The notes: generated by a model not told the origin, from the sequence alone. Positions 43,371 through 52,517 are shown, counted from the first letter of the stretch. The stretch is 64,000 bases of DNA from an uncultured Clostridia bacterium (GCA_945877365.1 CAMCRV010000008.1:1-64000); one strand, 5' to 3'. Numbers and translations are program-made.

Positions 43371-43871
43371 TTAGCTGCTGACGCTGACGCTTTTGCGCAT
43401 GGCTCCAATGGCGCCCTTCTCCAGCCGGGACACCTGAGCCTGGGAGATCCCCAGCAGCCCGGCCACCTCCATCTGGGTTTTGCCGTCGTAGAACCGCAGG
43501 GAGAGAATCTCCTTTTCCCGGGGACTGAGGCGGCGGAAGGCGTTTTGCAGGGTGATGTGCTCCATCCAGCCCTCCTCGGTGTTCTTGGTGTCCCGAACCT
43601 GATCCATGACGGTGAGAGGGTCGCCGCCGTCGGAGTAGATAGGATCGAAAAGGCTCATGGGGGCGCAGACCGCATCCAGCGCCTGATTCACATCTTCAAT
43701 GGGAATGTCCAGAAGCTGGGCGATTTCCTCCAGAGTGGGGTCCCGGTTCATCTGGGCGGTGAGCTGCTCCTTGCACTGCAAAACCCGGTAGGCCACATCC
43801 CGGATAGACCGGGAGACCCGGATGGGGCTGTTGTCCCGGAGGTAGCGGCGAACTTCTCCGGCGATCATGGG
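43371..43871 (-). CDS. sigG: sigG 3' half (RNA polymerase sigma-G, interrupted)
   Basis: Encodes PMIAGEVRRYLRDNSPIRVS and the rest of regions 3 and 4: LSPREKEILSLRFYDGKTQM, EVAGLLGISQAQVSRLEKGA, end MRKSVSVSS. The piece is 166 codons long. It lacks a promoter-proximal start with a ribosome site: the first ATG (43868) has none, and the residues upstream of Pro belong to the inserted element. Joined to the 5' half at 56886-57169 across the shared GG (CC on the coding strand), it gives VPMIAGEVRRYLRD in frame and a 260-residue protein, the length of Bacillus SigG. SigG drives late forespore transcription. In this state the gene cannot make a full sigma factor. Confidence 0.93.
   Translation of the reverse strand, partial: PMIAGEVRRYLRDNSPIRVSRSIRDVAYRVLQCKEQLTAQMNRDPTLEEIAQLLDIPIEDVNQALDAVCAPMSLFDPIYSDGGDPLTVMDQVRDTKNTEEGWMEHITLQNAFRRLSPREKEILSLRFYDGKTQMEVAGLLGISQAQVSRLEKGAIGAMRKSVSVSS
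43870..43871. other. attL core (GG) of the sigG element
   Basis: The element side reads GG, then 15 bases, then GCGAAAT (43887). The host side is CGGCGATCATG. It pairs with the GG at 56886-56887. Confidence 0.85.
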
Positions 43872-43897
43872 AATGATATGCAGAAAGCGAAATACTA

Positions 43898-45511
43898 TTA
43901 ACCTACCAAAAGACCCTGTTCTTCTGCCAGCATTTTAATAACTTTTTCTTCAACTAAATGCACTCTAATCAGGTGATTATTGAAGATTTCCACCTTTTCA
44001 ATCACATCATGGAAAAGGTTCTGCCGCTGCTTTTCTGTCATAGTGGGCCACTTGTCTTCCAGATTCTTTAACTTGTCAACAACCTGTTTGGCCTGAGAGC
44101 TTCTAACCGCCCGTTCCTGTTCCTCGGTGAATTGCTTGGTTAATTCTGCAATTCGCTTCTTGGATTCTGCCACCATTTGCAGAGAAACGCCGCCGTCTTC
44201 TTCCTCGCTGCACACAAGGTTATACAGACTGGCAAGCCGCTTCTTCTCTTTCTCCAAATCCTGTTTGGTGGTGCTGGTTGCTGCTGCCTTAATGGTGCTT
44301 ACTTCCTTGACCTCTGGAAGCTGCATTTTCAGCAGCTTATTTAATACGGCGGCTTCTACCTCGTCAGCCCAAAACAGACCTTGAGGGCAATCCTCAGCTT
44401 TCTTAAACCGTGCCTTGGAACTCTTAACCGTTGCATAGCAGACCAATTTCTTTCTGCCATGGGGCCCCCATTGCTGGTATCTCATGTGCCCACCACAGTG
44501 ACCACAATAGACAATACCCGAAAGAAGGTAGTTGCTAGACCCTCTGTTGCTGCTTCTGGCCTTTAATTCCATTTGTGCCCTGTCATAAGTTGCCCTGTCA
44601 ATAATTGGCTCATAGGCATCCTCAGACCGAATAGCGCCCCAATTCAAAGTACCCACATAGGTTTCCCGCTTCAGAATTAATCTTACATGGCTGTCATGGG
44701 AGAAACCCAACATAATGGCGATTTTTTCTGGCGGCATCCGTTCATCAAGGTATAATCTGAATACTTCTTTAACCTTTTCGGCTTCCTCTGGGTTGATTTC
44801 CAATTTGCCTGTGTTGGCATCATAATAATAGCCATAAGGCACACCGCCGCCGCCTGGGAAATAACCCTTTTTTGCTCTGACCTTTTTGCCCTCACTCAGC
44901 TTTCTAACAATCTGGTCACGGTCATACTCAGCCAGCATGGCGAACATTGCCAACATCATCTTGCCCATCGGGTCACCGCTGTCAACACGGCAAAAGGATT
45001 CTGCAACGCTATTAAAATTAATGGTTTCCTTGTTTTTGGAAATAACCTTGCTGCCTGTTGTCTTATGGGCTTGCTGCTGGTCTGCTGCCGACAAAATGTA
45101 TTCCTGAATGAACTCTAGTGTGCCCAACAAAGTACGGCCCAATCTGTCCAGCCTAGCAACTGTGAACCGATTAATTCTAATCTTGGACTGTCCAGCATTA
45201 TAGGCCATGATTAACGCTTTCACATTATTCAGAGCGGGTCTGTCCATAGTTGTACCTGTTACACCATCGTCAATGAAAACAAGCAAGTTGCCCAGCCCTG
45301 TACTCTTGGCGTAGCCCATAATGTCTTTTTCCTGAATGTCAAGGCCGTACTTTTCGACCTGTCCTTCAGTGGAAACACGCTCATAGGCCACATTGAGTAA
45401 ATAGTTACCGTTTTCGTCCTGTTCAACAATTCCATCAATTAAGATTTTGTATGAAATATCATCCCAAACAATGTTGTTTTGTTTGATAATGGTACTTAAT
45501 TTTTTACCCAT
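43898..45511 (-). CDS. Large serine integrase of the sigG element
   Basis: 537 residues. The catalytic domain holds LLNVAYERVSTEGQVEKYGL with the nucleophile Ser in RVSTEGQ, DDGVTGTTMDRPALNNVK, TVARLDRLGRTLLGTLEFI and MLAEYDRDQIVRKL. The recombinase domain starts near GGGGVPYGYYYDANTGK. The zinc ribbon is IVYCGHCGGHMRYQ with later Cys in LVCYATVK and DCPQG, followed by a coiled coil (KQDLEKEKKRLASLYNLV). The ATG after GGGGGTGATTGACA was chosen; a TTG two codons earlier is possible. Its stop lies 27 bases from the attL core, as usual for serine integrases. It is transcribed toward the sigG 3' half, so its mRNA may run into that fragment. Confidence 0.95.
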   Translation of the reverse strand: MGKKLSTIIKQNNIVWDDISYKILIDGIVEQDENGNYLLNVAYERVSTEGQVEKYGLDIQEKDIMGYAKSTGLGNLLVFIDDGVTGTTMDRPALNNVKALIMAYNAGQSKIRINRFTVARLDRLGRTLLGTLEFIQEYILSAADQQQAHKTTGSKVISKNKETINFNSVAESFCRVDSGDPMGKMMLAMFAMLAEYDRDQIVRKLSEGKKVRAKKGYFPGGGGVPYGYYYDANTGKLEINPEEAEKVKEVFRLYLDERMPPEKIAIMLGFSHDSHVRLILKRETYVGTLNWGAIRSEDAYEPIIDRATYDRAQMELKARSSNRGSSNYLLSGIVYCGHCGGHMRYQQWGPHGRKKLVCYATVKSSKARFKKAEDCPQGLFWADEVEAAVLNKLLKMQLPEVKEVSTIKAAATSTTKQDLEKEKKRLASLYNLVCSEEEDGGVSLQMVAESKKRIAELTKQFTEEQERAVRSSQAKQVVDKLKNLEDKWPTMTEKQRQNLFHDVIEKVEIFNNHLIRVHLVEEKVIKMLAEEQGLLVG

Positions 45512-46069
45512 TGTCAATCACCCCCATATATTTGCCCCTATCATAACTCAAGATTTCGCAATATGCAAGAGGTATTATGCGGATAACGAAAAATACCAGA
45601 TATGGCAAAGCACATCTGGTATTCCAAAATATATGTTAAGCTGCTTCTGTTTCGCAAGTCTGAATATTGGCCTTGTCTGACAGTCGAAGCGTGCTGGTAT
45701 CGTCAATCAATTCATTACCTAAATACACTTCTACCACCCAATCCATACATTGCTCCTTTCTCCGCAAATTCTAACCAAATTTATTCTTCTTTAATCCTTA
45801 TAGTTAGAATCGGCTCAAAAGGGAGGGCGAAACCAAATATTTTTAATTTAATCCAGAATTGTTGTTTCGGGTCGGGCTTTTTTGTTGCATAGTGGGGGAG
45901 GGGGATTAATAAAGCAACCCCAATATTGAGGCTGCATAGCTTTCCGAAAATCAGTAACGTCATTTGAAATGACGGAACTCTACGTATTAATCCGACTTAT
46001 CAGGAATAGGGAGAATGAAATAAGCAGCCCCAGCAAAGAGGCTGCTTAGGTAGCATGAGTGAAATTAGA
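45512..46069. other. Non-coding AT-rich gap inside the sigG element
   Basis: No credible gene. It contains AATACCAGAT...ATCTGGTATT (45590-45622), the palindrome CGTCATTTGAAATGACG (about 45960), and hairpin AAGCAGCC...GGCTGCTT (about 46020-46048), the likely terminator of the pilin fragment. Regulatory sites for the integrase would lie here. Confidence 0.5.
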
Positions 46070-46645
46070 TTACAGGTTAGTACCATTCCACTGGCCATAG
46101 ACGGCAACGGCATCCTGAGCGGAGGCCTGATTACCACCCATAGAGCCCATGCGGATGAATACAGTGTACTCAGAGTTACGATAGGTCTGTGAGGTCAAAG
46201 TAATATTGTCTCCAATAACAGCACGCAACTTATTGTAGAGGTATGCTCTCTTTGTGGTCGCTGCGGTATCAGCATCCATTGTGTTCAATGTGACATTTTT
46301 GCCAGAAGGAATAGCGGTGCCGCTATTATCTTTACCCGTTTCAATTTCATTAATTCTAGCATTTGCCATCACGAATACTGCAGCATTGGAACCACCACCA
46401 GTGGGGAATGTAATGGTTAGTCCACGCATATTACCAGCGGGGGCATACTTAGTTTCATCCTTCTGACGTGTGGTATCATTGAAATGCCATTGATTTTCGT
46501 CTGCTCCAGTTCCATAGGAAGTACTATCCTTAGATGCCTTATCGATAATGGCATTTGTAGTATCTGCTGTATAAGTGCCGTCTACATAGCACGACTTATT
46601 TCCTTTAATGCTATAAGTCAAGCACTCGTCATACAGGCCTCCCAG
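46070..46645 (-). pseudogene. Pseudopilin-like gene fragment lacking its 5' end
   Basis: The last part (AYLYNKLRAVIGDNITLTSQ, TYRNSEYTVFIRMGSMGGNQ and final YGQWNGTNL) matches the middle of the pseudopilin fusion at 53.3-55.3 kb (KNSSYTVFIRYYLADGTRKA, VYGAFNGTNL). The prepilin leader and hydrophobic helix are missing, and upstream of about 46645 the frame is unrelated sequence. The BspA repeats of the paralogue are absent; the protein would end right after GTNL. Probably a truncated pilin of the same family. Confidence 0.65.
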
Positions 46646-46647
46646 CA

Positions 46648-46959
46648 TCCGTTGATGGTGTCGTTTTAGGTCGTGAAATAGCAAAGATTATTACCATAAT
46701 GAAGAATCCTCACAACCATTACTCCTCCAGAGATATTACCTATGAATGGAAAAAGGGCGGTGAGGAAAAGGGCCTTTTTGCCAGAATTGGGCTAAAAAAA
46801 GAGAGTTACCCGTCACCGCAAAGCTGGTCAAGAAAAAAACGCCAGATACATAAAATGATTGGCGAAATTTTAGAGAAATACAGACAAGATGGAATAATTA
46901 CCGATTATCACGAAAATATCAACGGAAAATCGAAAGTTGGTTATCATATCGACATATAA
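46648..46959 (+). pseudogene. C-terminal fragment of a replication-initiator-like protein
   Basis: The open frame runs in from before the ATG at 46699 (GVVLGREIAKIITIMKNP, then HYSSRDITYEWKKGGEEKGL) and ends KMIGEILEKYRQDGIITDYH with KSKVGYHIDI. The helix followed by a strand pair looks like the winged-helix end of a plasmid Rep protein, and the fragment sits 55 bp before an iteron array. The N-terminal part is missing. The Rep assignment rests on context and pattern and is moderate. Confidence 0.45.
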
Positions 46960-47011
46960 TGAAAAGGCATCATCTCAGGATGGTGCCTTTTTTGTTTCGG
47001 TGGTTAACTTC

Positions 47012-47230
47012 AACCCCAGAATTGGATAACTGAAGTGCCCAATAATAGGGTAGCAAACCCCAGAATCGGTTAAAAACAACCCCAGAATCGGTTAAATCCA
47101 ACCCCAGAATCGGTTAAATCCAACCCCAGAATCGGTTAAATCCAACCCCAGAATCGGTTAATAGAACCCCAGAATCGGTTAAATACAACCCCAGAAATGG
47201 TTAAAACCAACCCCAGAATCGGTTAAATAG
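47012..47230. repeat. Iteron array, 22-bp period
   Basis: About nine direct repeats with core CCCCAGAATCGGTTAAAT. Seven follow one another at 22-bp steps (47078 onward), and two less regular ones precede them. A further copy lies near 47938-47958 after an AT-rich stretch. Two-turn spacing on one DNA face, next to a Rep-like fragment, is the usual look of a theta-plasmid origin. Confidence 0.85.
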
Positions 47231-47309
47231 ACGGGTGCCTGAAAAGTTGATTTTTCCTTAGAGCCGCAACGGTTTTCGGGCTTCAGTTTTGGAGGCCGTA
47301 AGATATAAT

Positions 47310-47360
47310 GTAAGCTATATGTAAGTACATTGTAAGAATCAGAGTAAGATAGCTGTAAAG
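47310..47360. repeat. GTAAG repeats at 11-12 bp steps
   Basis: Five copies of GTAAG (last one GTAAAG) about one helical turn apart, just beyond the iterons. Possible second protein-binding array of the replication or partition module. Confidence 0.5.
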
Positions 47361-48063
47361 ACTAGAGGGCCCTTTTTCACCCCAATGTCACCCTATTGGA
47401 AATCTCTTCGAGGCCCTGAAACATCATTGACTGAATTTGCCATCATATCAACATGAAGGTCAGGGCTTTTTCAATAGAAGCGCACCTTTACGGGTTCAGA
47501 TAGCCTTTATGACCAGTGACTACAACTAACCTACGCCCGACAGGTGCTGATTGGAATAACGCAGCCTTGCGGCTGCTACCCGTGCCCAGTGGGTCTGTTG
47601 TAGTGGAGTAAGCTTCATAGACATAATGGCAAAGACCCACGCTCTGAGGAATAACAAAAGCAGCCCAGAAGCCAACCACATTGCAGCGTTGGCTGATGGA
47701 CTGCGCCTATCTGATGCTGGGGAGCAACCAGCTCCCGTTTTCCGAGAATATTTCGCAAGAAATATTGGAGGAAAACTACTATCCTTAAAGAATACTACTA
47801 CTTAATATCAATAACAAATAACTAAAGTAAAGGAACAATATAAAGTAAAATAGCATGAATATCAAATTAATAACAGAGAATCAACAACAATAGAATACTT
47901 CTATCAACACAACACTGAAAACAACAAATGGTTAAAACCAACCCCAGAAACGGTTAAATAGAAAAATTCAAGTTGAATAACAAATTCTTGTAGAATTGCC
48001 CTACCTCTATTACTGTATTTCACTATAATAATACTGGAATACTTAAAAAAGGAGTACATAATT
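47361..48063. other. Origin-like region with hairpins and AT-rich DNA
   Basis: Holds hairpin GGGAGC/GCTCCC followed by GTTTTCC (about 47723-47743), palindrome AATATTTC-GCAA-GAAATATT (about 47752), and a strongly AT-rich stretch at 47770-47930 with a distal iteron. A minus-strand 63-codon frame (47488-47679) is open but unconvincing. Fits a replication origin that is probably not used while the element is integrated. Confidence 0.45.
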
Positions 48064-48252
48064 ATGAATATGTTAGATTTTTCCAAACGTAAAGGCCGCC
48101 GCAGCATTCGACCCGCTGAGGAAGAGCTGCTTAATCTGTATGTTAATCATAGTGCCAAAGAAATTGCTGAGATGTATGGTGTTTCTTGCCGTACTGTGGA
48201 GGCGTGGATTTACAATTACCGCAATGCTCACAAAAAGGAAAAGTGCAATTAG
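48064..48252 (+). CDS. Small helix-turn-helix DNA-binding protein
   Basis: 62 residues. AEEELLNLYVNHSAKEIAEM and YGVSCRTVEAWIYNYRN form a homeodomain-like/HTH_23 recognition unit with a basic tail. AAAAAAGGAGTACATAATT gives a strong ribosome site. It faces the relaxase gene and could regulate mobilisation or replication of the element; the target is unknown. Confidence 0.75.
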   Translation: MNMLDFSKRKGRRSIRPAEEELLNLYVNHSAKEIAEMYGVSCRTVEAWIYNYRNAHKKEKCN

Positions 48253-48297
48253 GATAATTAATACAGAATAACGCATTTTTTTAGATAGTCTTTGCTA

Positions 48298-50292
48298 TTA
48301 TCTGCTTCTGTGAATATGTCTGCTGATTGATTGTTTGGCCTTATTTGCCAGCTCAATAATTTCTTGGGCAAAATTTTGATAGCCTGTTCGCAAACATTCA
48401 ACTACATCTAAAACTTTCTGAACTGCGTTTTGTGTCCGTGAGCTGTGGATAGTATCAATTACTGTTTGAAGGGAAACCCCTTGCCCAATCTCTAATCCAG
48501 ATGCTATGGCATGATATTCATTGACTTCATCCCTTAATTGGTCACGTTGGGCAACAACCTTATCATATGATTCTGCCTTGTTCTTGTAAATATTGTTGTT
48601 CAGTTCAAGAGCTCTATTAATACGCTGCTGTATTTTCGATTCCAATTCGGCCTCTGGTAACTGAAGGGCCCGTTCTCTATCCCTTATCTTTGCAAACTGG
48701 GATTCAATAAAACTTTCTCTGCTTTTAATATCCCGCTCCTGCATTTCTAATTTGTGCTGCAAGTCATCCAAATTTTCAAAGCGGGTAGATTTAACAAACA
48801 TCCCCTCTAACGTTTCCAATTCAACAGGAACCGTCTCACGGCCTGTTATCCAGCCGATACCATTTTTCTTGGCATCTTTTTTAATTCTCTCCATATCAAC
48901 CTTAACCCTATTAATCTGGCTGGGCTTGAACTGGTACTTCTCCAAATCCTGAATATCCGCTTCTAATTGGTCATGCTGCTTCTTAATGCGGTCATATTCT
49001 TCCTTTGCTTCCTGAACCTTTTTCTGTGCAAGCTGAACCCTTTCCTGAGATTGAGCCTGAATTTCTTTTGCTTCTGCTATCGTCTGTTCATACTCAAGTT
49101 TACATAACGCCGTCTGTGCCTCTATATCGGCCTTTTGCTCGAGGGCGTGTTCTTTCATCTCCTGAGCCTCTTTAGCCTGTCTCTGGGCTTCCTGCGCCGT
49201 CTCAGCAGCATTTGCAATCATTTGTTCAGCTTCACTTGCTGCTTTTTGCGTAATTAATGCCGCCTGAGCCGCAGCAGCGGCCTTTTGCTGGGCTGCTTCC
49301 TGTTGGGCTTGCTGCTCTATCTTCTGAGCCTGTTGCTGGGCCTGTTCGGTGGTCTGCCGTGCTTGCTCTTCAATTTTGGCCTGATAATCCTTTCCCGCCT
49401 GTTTTAGCTGAATAACGGTTTCTTCTATTCTTCCTTTTTTCTGCTCTGCTTCCTCCATTTGTCCTACAACTATCTGCATTTTTTCTTCTGTTTTCTGCAA
49501 CTTTTCTTCCAAATCTCGGTGTTCTTTCTGCAGAGCCTCCGATTTGAAAGCTAAAACGTCTAAATGCTTCTGGGAAGGATTTTCAACCTCTCTGTTAATC
49601 TCAATTCCGTTTCTTTCGCAAATTGTATAGAATTGCTCCCTGTTCCTCTCTGTGAAGGTCATAAGAGCATTATTGTATTTACCAACCTTTTTATCTGGGT
49701 TTGGGCGTTCTATTCCTAATTCCTTAAATGCCGCTGTTTGGTTCACATCTAAATCCCCATTTCTATCTCTGGCGAAAAAGACGTATCTGGCGTGAATGTG
49801 CGGGGTAGCTTCATCAACGTGTAAAGCTACGTCCAAAATTTCCATATTGCTGCCGTACTGCTGCTGCATCCAATTTGTAAATTCTCTAAAGACCTTTTCT
49901 AATTGCTCTGGGGTAACGTGTTCCCCTTCTTTTCCTATTTGGTAGATGGTTTCTAATGGAGCGGTTTTCTTATTATTAATGACCTGTTCCATTGTTCTAA
50001 CGTCTGATTTATGGCCTGTCCTGATATATTCTGCGTTTTTCCTTTCTCTGGCAGCTCCGAACCTGTCTTTGTAAAATTGAAGCTCATAAGCCCTTGCATC
50101 GAAGCTGCCCTCTTGCCTAATCAGCTTTTTGCTGCTGAGATTATTAATATCTCTGGCCCACACGACATTTTCCAAAGTTCTTTCATGGTCAATGTGTTTC
50201 TGCTTGTCTCTTGTCTCAATCTTTGTGTTGTGATTGGCATTGTAAACATTGCCTGCTTTTGTTGCTCTTCCATTGTGATAACTGGCTTTCAT
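48298..50292 (-). CDS. MobV/Pre-type relaxase (plasmid mobilisation protein)
   Basis: 664 residues. The N-terminal relaxase domain includes ILDVALHVDEATPHIHARYV with the HxDExxPHxH metal motif (about 155-172), preceded by QQYGSNMEI and followed by NTALMTF-like segment KYNNALMTFTERNREQFYTI. From about 260 to 580 the protein is a long coiled coil rich in Gln, Ala and Glu (QQAQKIEQQAQQEAAQQKAA). It should nick the element's oriT and lead the strand into a recipient with the help of a host conjugation apparatus. GGAGG lies 9 bases before the ATG. No coupling protein or secretion genes are present, so the element is mobilisable and not self-transmissible. Confidence 0.9.
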   Translation of the reverse strand: MKASYHNGRATKAGNVYNANHNTKIETRDKQKHIDHERTLENVVWARDINNLSSKKLIRQEGSFDARAYELQFYKDRFGAARERKNAEYIRTGHKSDVRTMEQVINNKKTAPLETIYQIGKEGEHVTPEQLEKVFREFTNWMQQQYGSNMEILDVALHVDEATPHIHARYVFFARDRNGDLDVNQTAAFKELGIERPNPDKKVGKYNNALMTFTERNREQFYTICERNGIEINREVENPSQKHLDVLAFKSEALQKEHRDLEEKLQKTEEKMQIVVGQMEEAEQKKGRIEETVIQLKQAGKDYQAKIEEQARQTTEQAQQQAQKIEQQAQQEAAQQKAAAAAQAALITQKAASEAEQMIANAAETAQEAQRQAKEAQEMKEHALEQKADIEAQTALCKLEYEQTIAEAKEIQAQSQERVQLAQKKVQEAKEEYDRIKKQHDQLEADIQDLEKYQFKPSQINRVKVDMERIKKDAKKNGIGWITGRETVPVELETLEGMFVKSTRFENLDDLQHKLEMQERDIKSRESFIESQFAKIRDRERALQLPEAELESKIQQRINRALELNNNIYKNKAESYDKVVAQRDQLRDEVNEYHAIASGLEIGQGVSLQTVIDTIHSSRTQNAVQKVLDVVECLRTGYQNFAQEIIELANKAKQSISRHIHRSR

Positions 50293-51002
50293 AGAGTAAA
50301 ACCTCCACTAAATATTTGTTATTAGTTTAGAAGAGATAACCCAACCAAGTTAATTGAAAGAATCTTCCCATCTGGAATATATACCCAATACTATTTCCCG
50401 ATACTCAGGAAAAGATTGGGGCCCATCCTATGCGGATAGCAGTCTTCAATGGGCTTTGCCCAGCCAGACGGCTTCCCAGTCTTTTAGGGGTTTTACCCCG
50501 CCAGACAGCACCCCATTCTTCAAGGGCTTTGCCCGCCAGAAAGGCCCCCAATCTCATTAGGGGTGCCCCCTCGGCGATGCCTCACCCGCAGGCCCGTGAA
50601 CTATTAATCAATCCCTGTTTGCGAACAGGAATTAATTAATAATTCACAGGCTTTAGCCCCAATGTCCAACACCTTCCCCATATTAATAACCCCAATATTA
50701 ATATGAGCCGACATTGCGGCAAAAACATCCCATATCCAGCAATTCCAGCTCTATTCTGCTGTAAATGGCCTGTTTTACACGTTTCTTCCATTTGTCCTCC
50801 ATTTGTCTTCCATTCGTCTTCCAAATATTCTACATCCTGCTGCCTTTTGTAGAATAACTATCAGAAAAACAAATTCCGAAACTACTACAACATTCTTCTA
50901 ATTCTATTACTATTAGAAGACAATTATCCGTTATTTATCTTCTATACTACTTACAAACATAAGAAAAATATAAGAAAACTATCATAGAAAGGGCGTACAT
51001 TT
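50293..51002. other. Repeat-rich non-coding region upstream of the relaxase (possible oriT)
   Basis: Contains three imperfect units of about 35 bp with a GGGCTTTGCCC-type hairpin (50443-50560), a large dyad TTAATCAATCCCTGTTT / AACAGGAATTAATTAA (about 50607-50641), three 11-bp repeats of the TTCCATTTGTC type (50786-50822), and CTTCTAAT...ATTAGAAG (about 50902-50926). MobV relaxases nick just upstream of their own genes, so oriT is expected here; the exact site is not recognisable by eye. No gene is supported. Confidence 0.5.
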
Positions 51003-51491
51003 ATGGGTAAACTTGATGACTTTTATAAGAATGCAACAGACGAACAGTGGGACAAGATAGCGGCAGAAAGGGAGAAAATCAGATTAATTTCTGATGAAAA
51101 CGAACGGAGAAAGGCAGAAGGGGATTTCAAAAACCGTTATGGATTCTACCCCGACAGTGTTAGGAGCTTTCAATTAATGCACTATGTTGAGCTTGAAAAG
51201 CGGAAGAAGGTGCAGAAAGAAAGCAGCGCAGATGCAGAGTTGCAGCAGGAAAACGCAAGGCTCAAGGCAGAATTGGAGGCATTGAAGGGGGCAAATCAGG
51301 GGCTCCCCCAATGGCATAAAATAACAGGCACCCCAGCCAAAGGAACCATCTATTCCACCAAGGAAGCTATTGACCTGTATAACAGAGCCGTGGACTGGGT
51401 GGAGAACGAATACTGCTGCAAGAGGTGCTACGCCTCTGCCTTTGTGCTGGAGGAAGCTATTAAACGTCTGGGCATTGAAACAGCTGAATAA
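51003..51491 (+). CDS. Hypothetical protein with central coiled coil (162 aa)
   Basis: Acidic/basic helical protein: MGKLDDFYKNATDEQWDKIA, coiled coil ADAELQQENARLKAELEALK at about 76-95, and a C-terminal part with a Cys cluster (YCCKRCYASAF). GAAAGGGCGTACATTT precedes the ATG. No family recognised. It is transcribed away from the relaxase and may belong to the mobilisation region. Confidence 0.7.
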   Translation: MGKLDDFYKNATDEQWDKIAAEREKIRLISDENERRKAEGDFKNRYGFYPDSVRSFQLMHYVELEKRKKVQKESSADAELQQENARLKAELEALKGANQGLPQWHKITGTPAKGTIYSTKEAIDLYNRAVDWVENEYCCKRCYASAFVLEEAIKRLGIETAE

Positions 51492-51552
51492 ACAAGAAGA
51501 CCTGGGCCGCAGCCCAGGTCTTAAAACTGTTCGACAAATTGGAATTGGTCGA

Positions 51553-51837
51553 TTACTTGCTGTCTGCCGAACTTGTCTTTGACTTCAATTTAAGTACCAA
51601 GCCAGTCAGCAAGGAAGATACAAATGCAATCGTTGCTTGTGTTGCCAATATTCCATACAGTTCACTACCATGTGAAGGCACAACATTGACAACAACCCAA
51701 CCCACAAGGGCTAAAACTGCAAATACAACTGTTACAAAAAAGGCTTTATTAAATCGTTGCAACAGAATACGAATTGCTAAACCAACGATTATCGGAAGAC
51801 CAAAAATAAACAAATAGTTAATAATAATCTGTTTCAT
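51553..51837 (-). CDS. Small membrane protein (94 aa), cassette gene 3
   Basis: Three predicted spans (YLFIFGLPIIVGLAIRILL, FFVTVVFAVLALVGWVVVNV, ATQATIAFVSSLLTGLVLKL). The start was chosen at the ATG of MKQIIINYL because the bases before it are a leader shared with the next two genes (AATTTGACAAAGGGATGTGA then TTGTATG). Function unknown. Confidence 0.7.
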   Translation of the reverse strand: MKQIIINYLFIFGLPIIVGLAIRILLQRFNKAFFVTVVFAVLALVGWVVVNVVPSHGSELYGILATQATIAFVSSLLTGLVLKLKSKTSSADSK

Positions 51838-51869
51838 ACAATCACATCCCTTTGTCAAATTGGAATTGG

Positions 51870-52037
51870 TCAAAGCGACATTATCAGCATAACGGCGGTG
51901 GCAACAATCGCAACTGCCTCCATAATGCTGACCAAGGTAAATGCCTTCTTTGAAAATCTGTTCTGCTTATACTCTCCATAGGTAAAATACAGAGTGAGAG
52001 CAGAGAAAATTATAACTACTAAATACAACCAAGTCAT
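51870..52037 (-). CDS. Small membrane protein (55 aa), cassette gene 2
   Basis: MTWLYLVVIIFSALTLYFTY, then a short loop and a second span (IMEAVAIVATAVMLIMSL). The start follows AATTTGATAAAGGAGTGTGA TTGT ATG, nearly the same leader as the genes on both sides. Function unknown; two-span peptides of this size can act as toxins or signal peptides, but nothing here shows that. Confidence 0.65.
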   Translation of the reverse strand: MTWLYLVVIIFSALTLYFTYGEYKQNRFSKKAFTLVSIMEAVAIVATAVMLIMSL

Positions 52038-52070
52038 ACAATCACACTCCTTTATCAAATTGGAACTTAC

Positions 52071-52418
52071 TTAATTATCAGTCTGCATCCAATCTACTAA
52101 TACTGCATCCTCTATGTCAAAGTAATCGTTCATATTACTGCTAAATCCCGCCGCTTTCCATGCTCTTTCAAAGGGGATGTTTTCGATATTGCTCAAATAT
52201 GTAAATGTCGAATTTGTCTTAGCATTAGGCATAGTGCCTTTGATTACCAATCTATACTTGTATATTTGCCCATCGTATTCCCATGTGCCATCACTCAGTT
52301 CATAGTAGGTTTTCAAATTGCCTTCAATGGTTTTAGTGCGTTCGGGCGGCTGGTTGCCACATCCAACTAAGCCAAGTACACAAACTACCGCTAAAACTAA
52401 TGCTATCAGTTTTTTCAT
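52071..52418 (-). CDS. Small lipoprotein (115 aa), cassette gene 1
   Basis: Signal peptide MKKLIALVLAVVCVLGLVGC with a lipobox (LVGC); the mature part is about 96 residues (GNLKTYYELSDGTWEYDGQI, then YKYRLVIKGTMPNAKTN). The leader is AATTTGACAAAGGAGTGTGA TTCT ATG. Membrane-anchored small lipoproteins on mobile elements often act in immunity or exclusion; that is only a suggestion here. Confidence 0.75.
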   Translation of the reverse strand: MKKLIALVLAVVCVLGLVGCGNQPPERTKTIEGNLKTYYELSDGTWEYDGQIYKYRLVIKGTMPNAKTNSTFTYLSNIENIPFERAWKAAGFSSNMNDYFDIEDAVLVDWMQTDN

Positions 52419-52517
52419 AGAATCACACTCCTTTGTCAAATTCAAGTTTTGCGAATTGTTTGTATTTTTATTATAGCGGATTTGGCCTATTGCGTATAGA
52501 CCAAAATTGTAAAATTT

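Noticed and set aside
47012-47230. Direct repeats that could suggest a CRISPR array
   Set aside because: Units are contiguous at 22 bp with no unique spacers and no cas genes nearby; iterons fit better.
47488-47679. 63-codon minus-strand frame in the origin region
   Set aside because: No ribosome site or recognisable family; kept only as a remark in the region entry.
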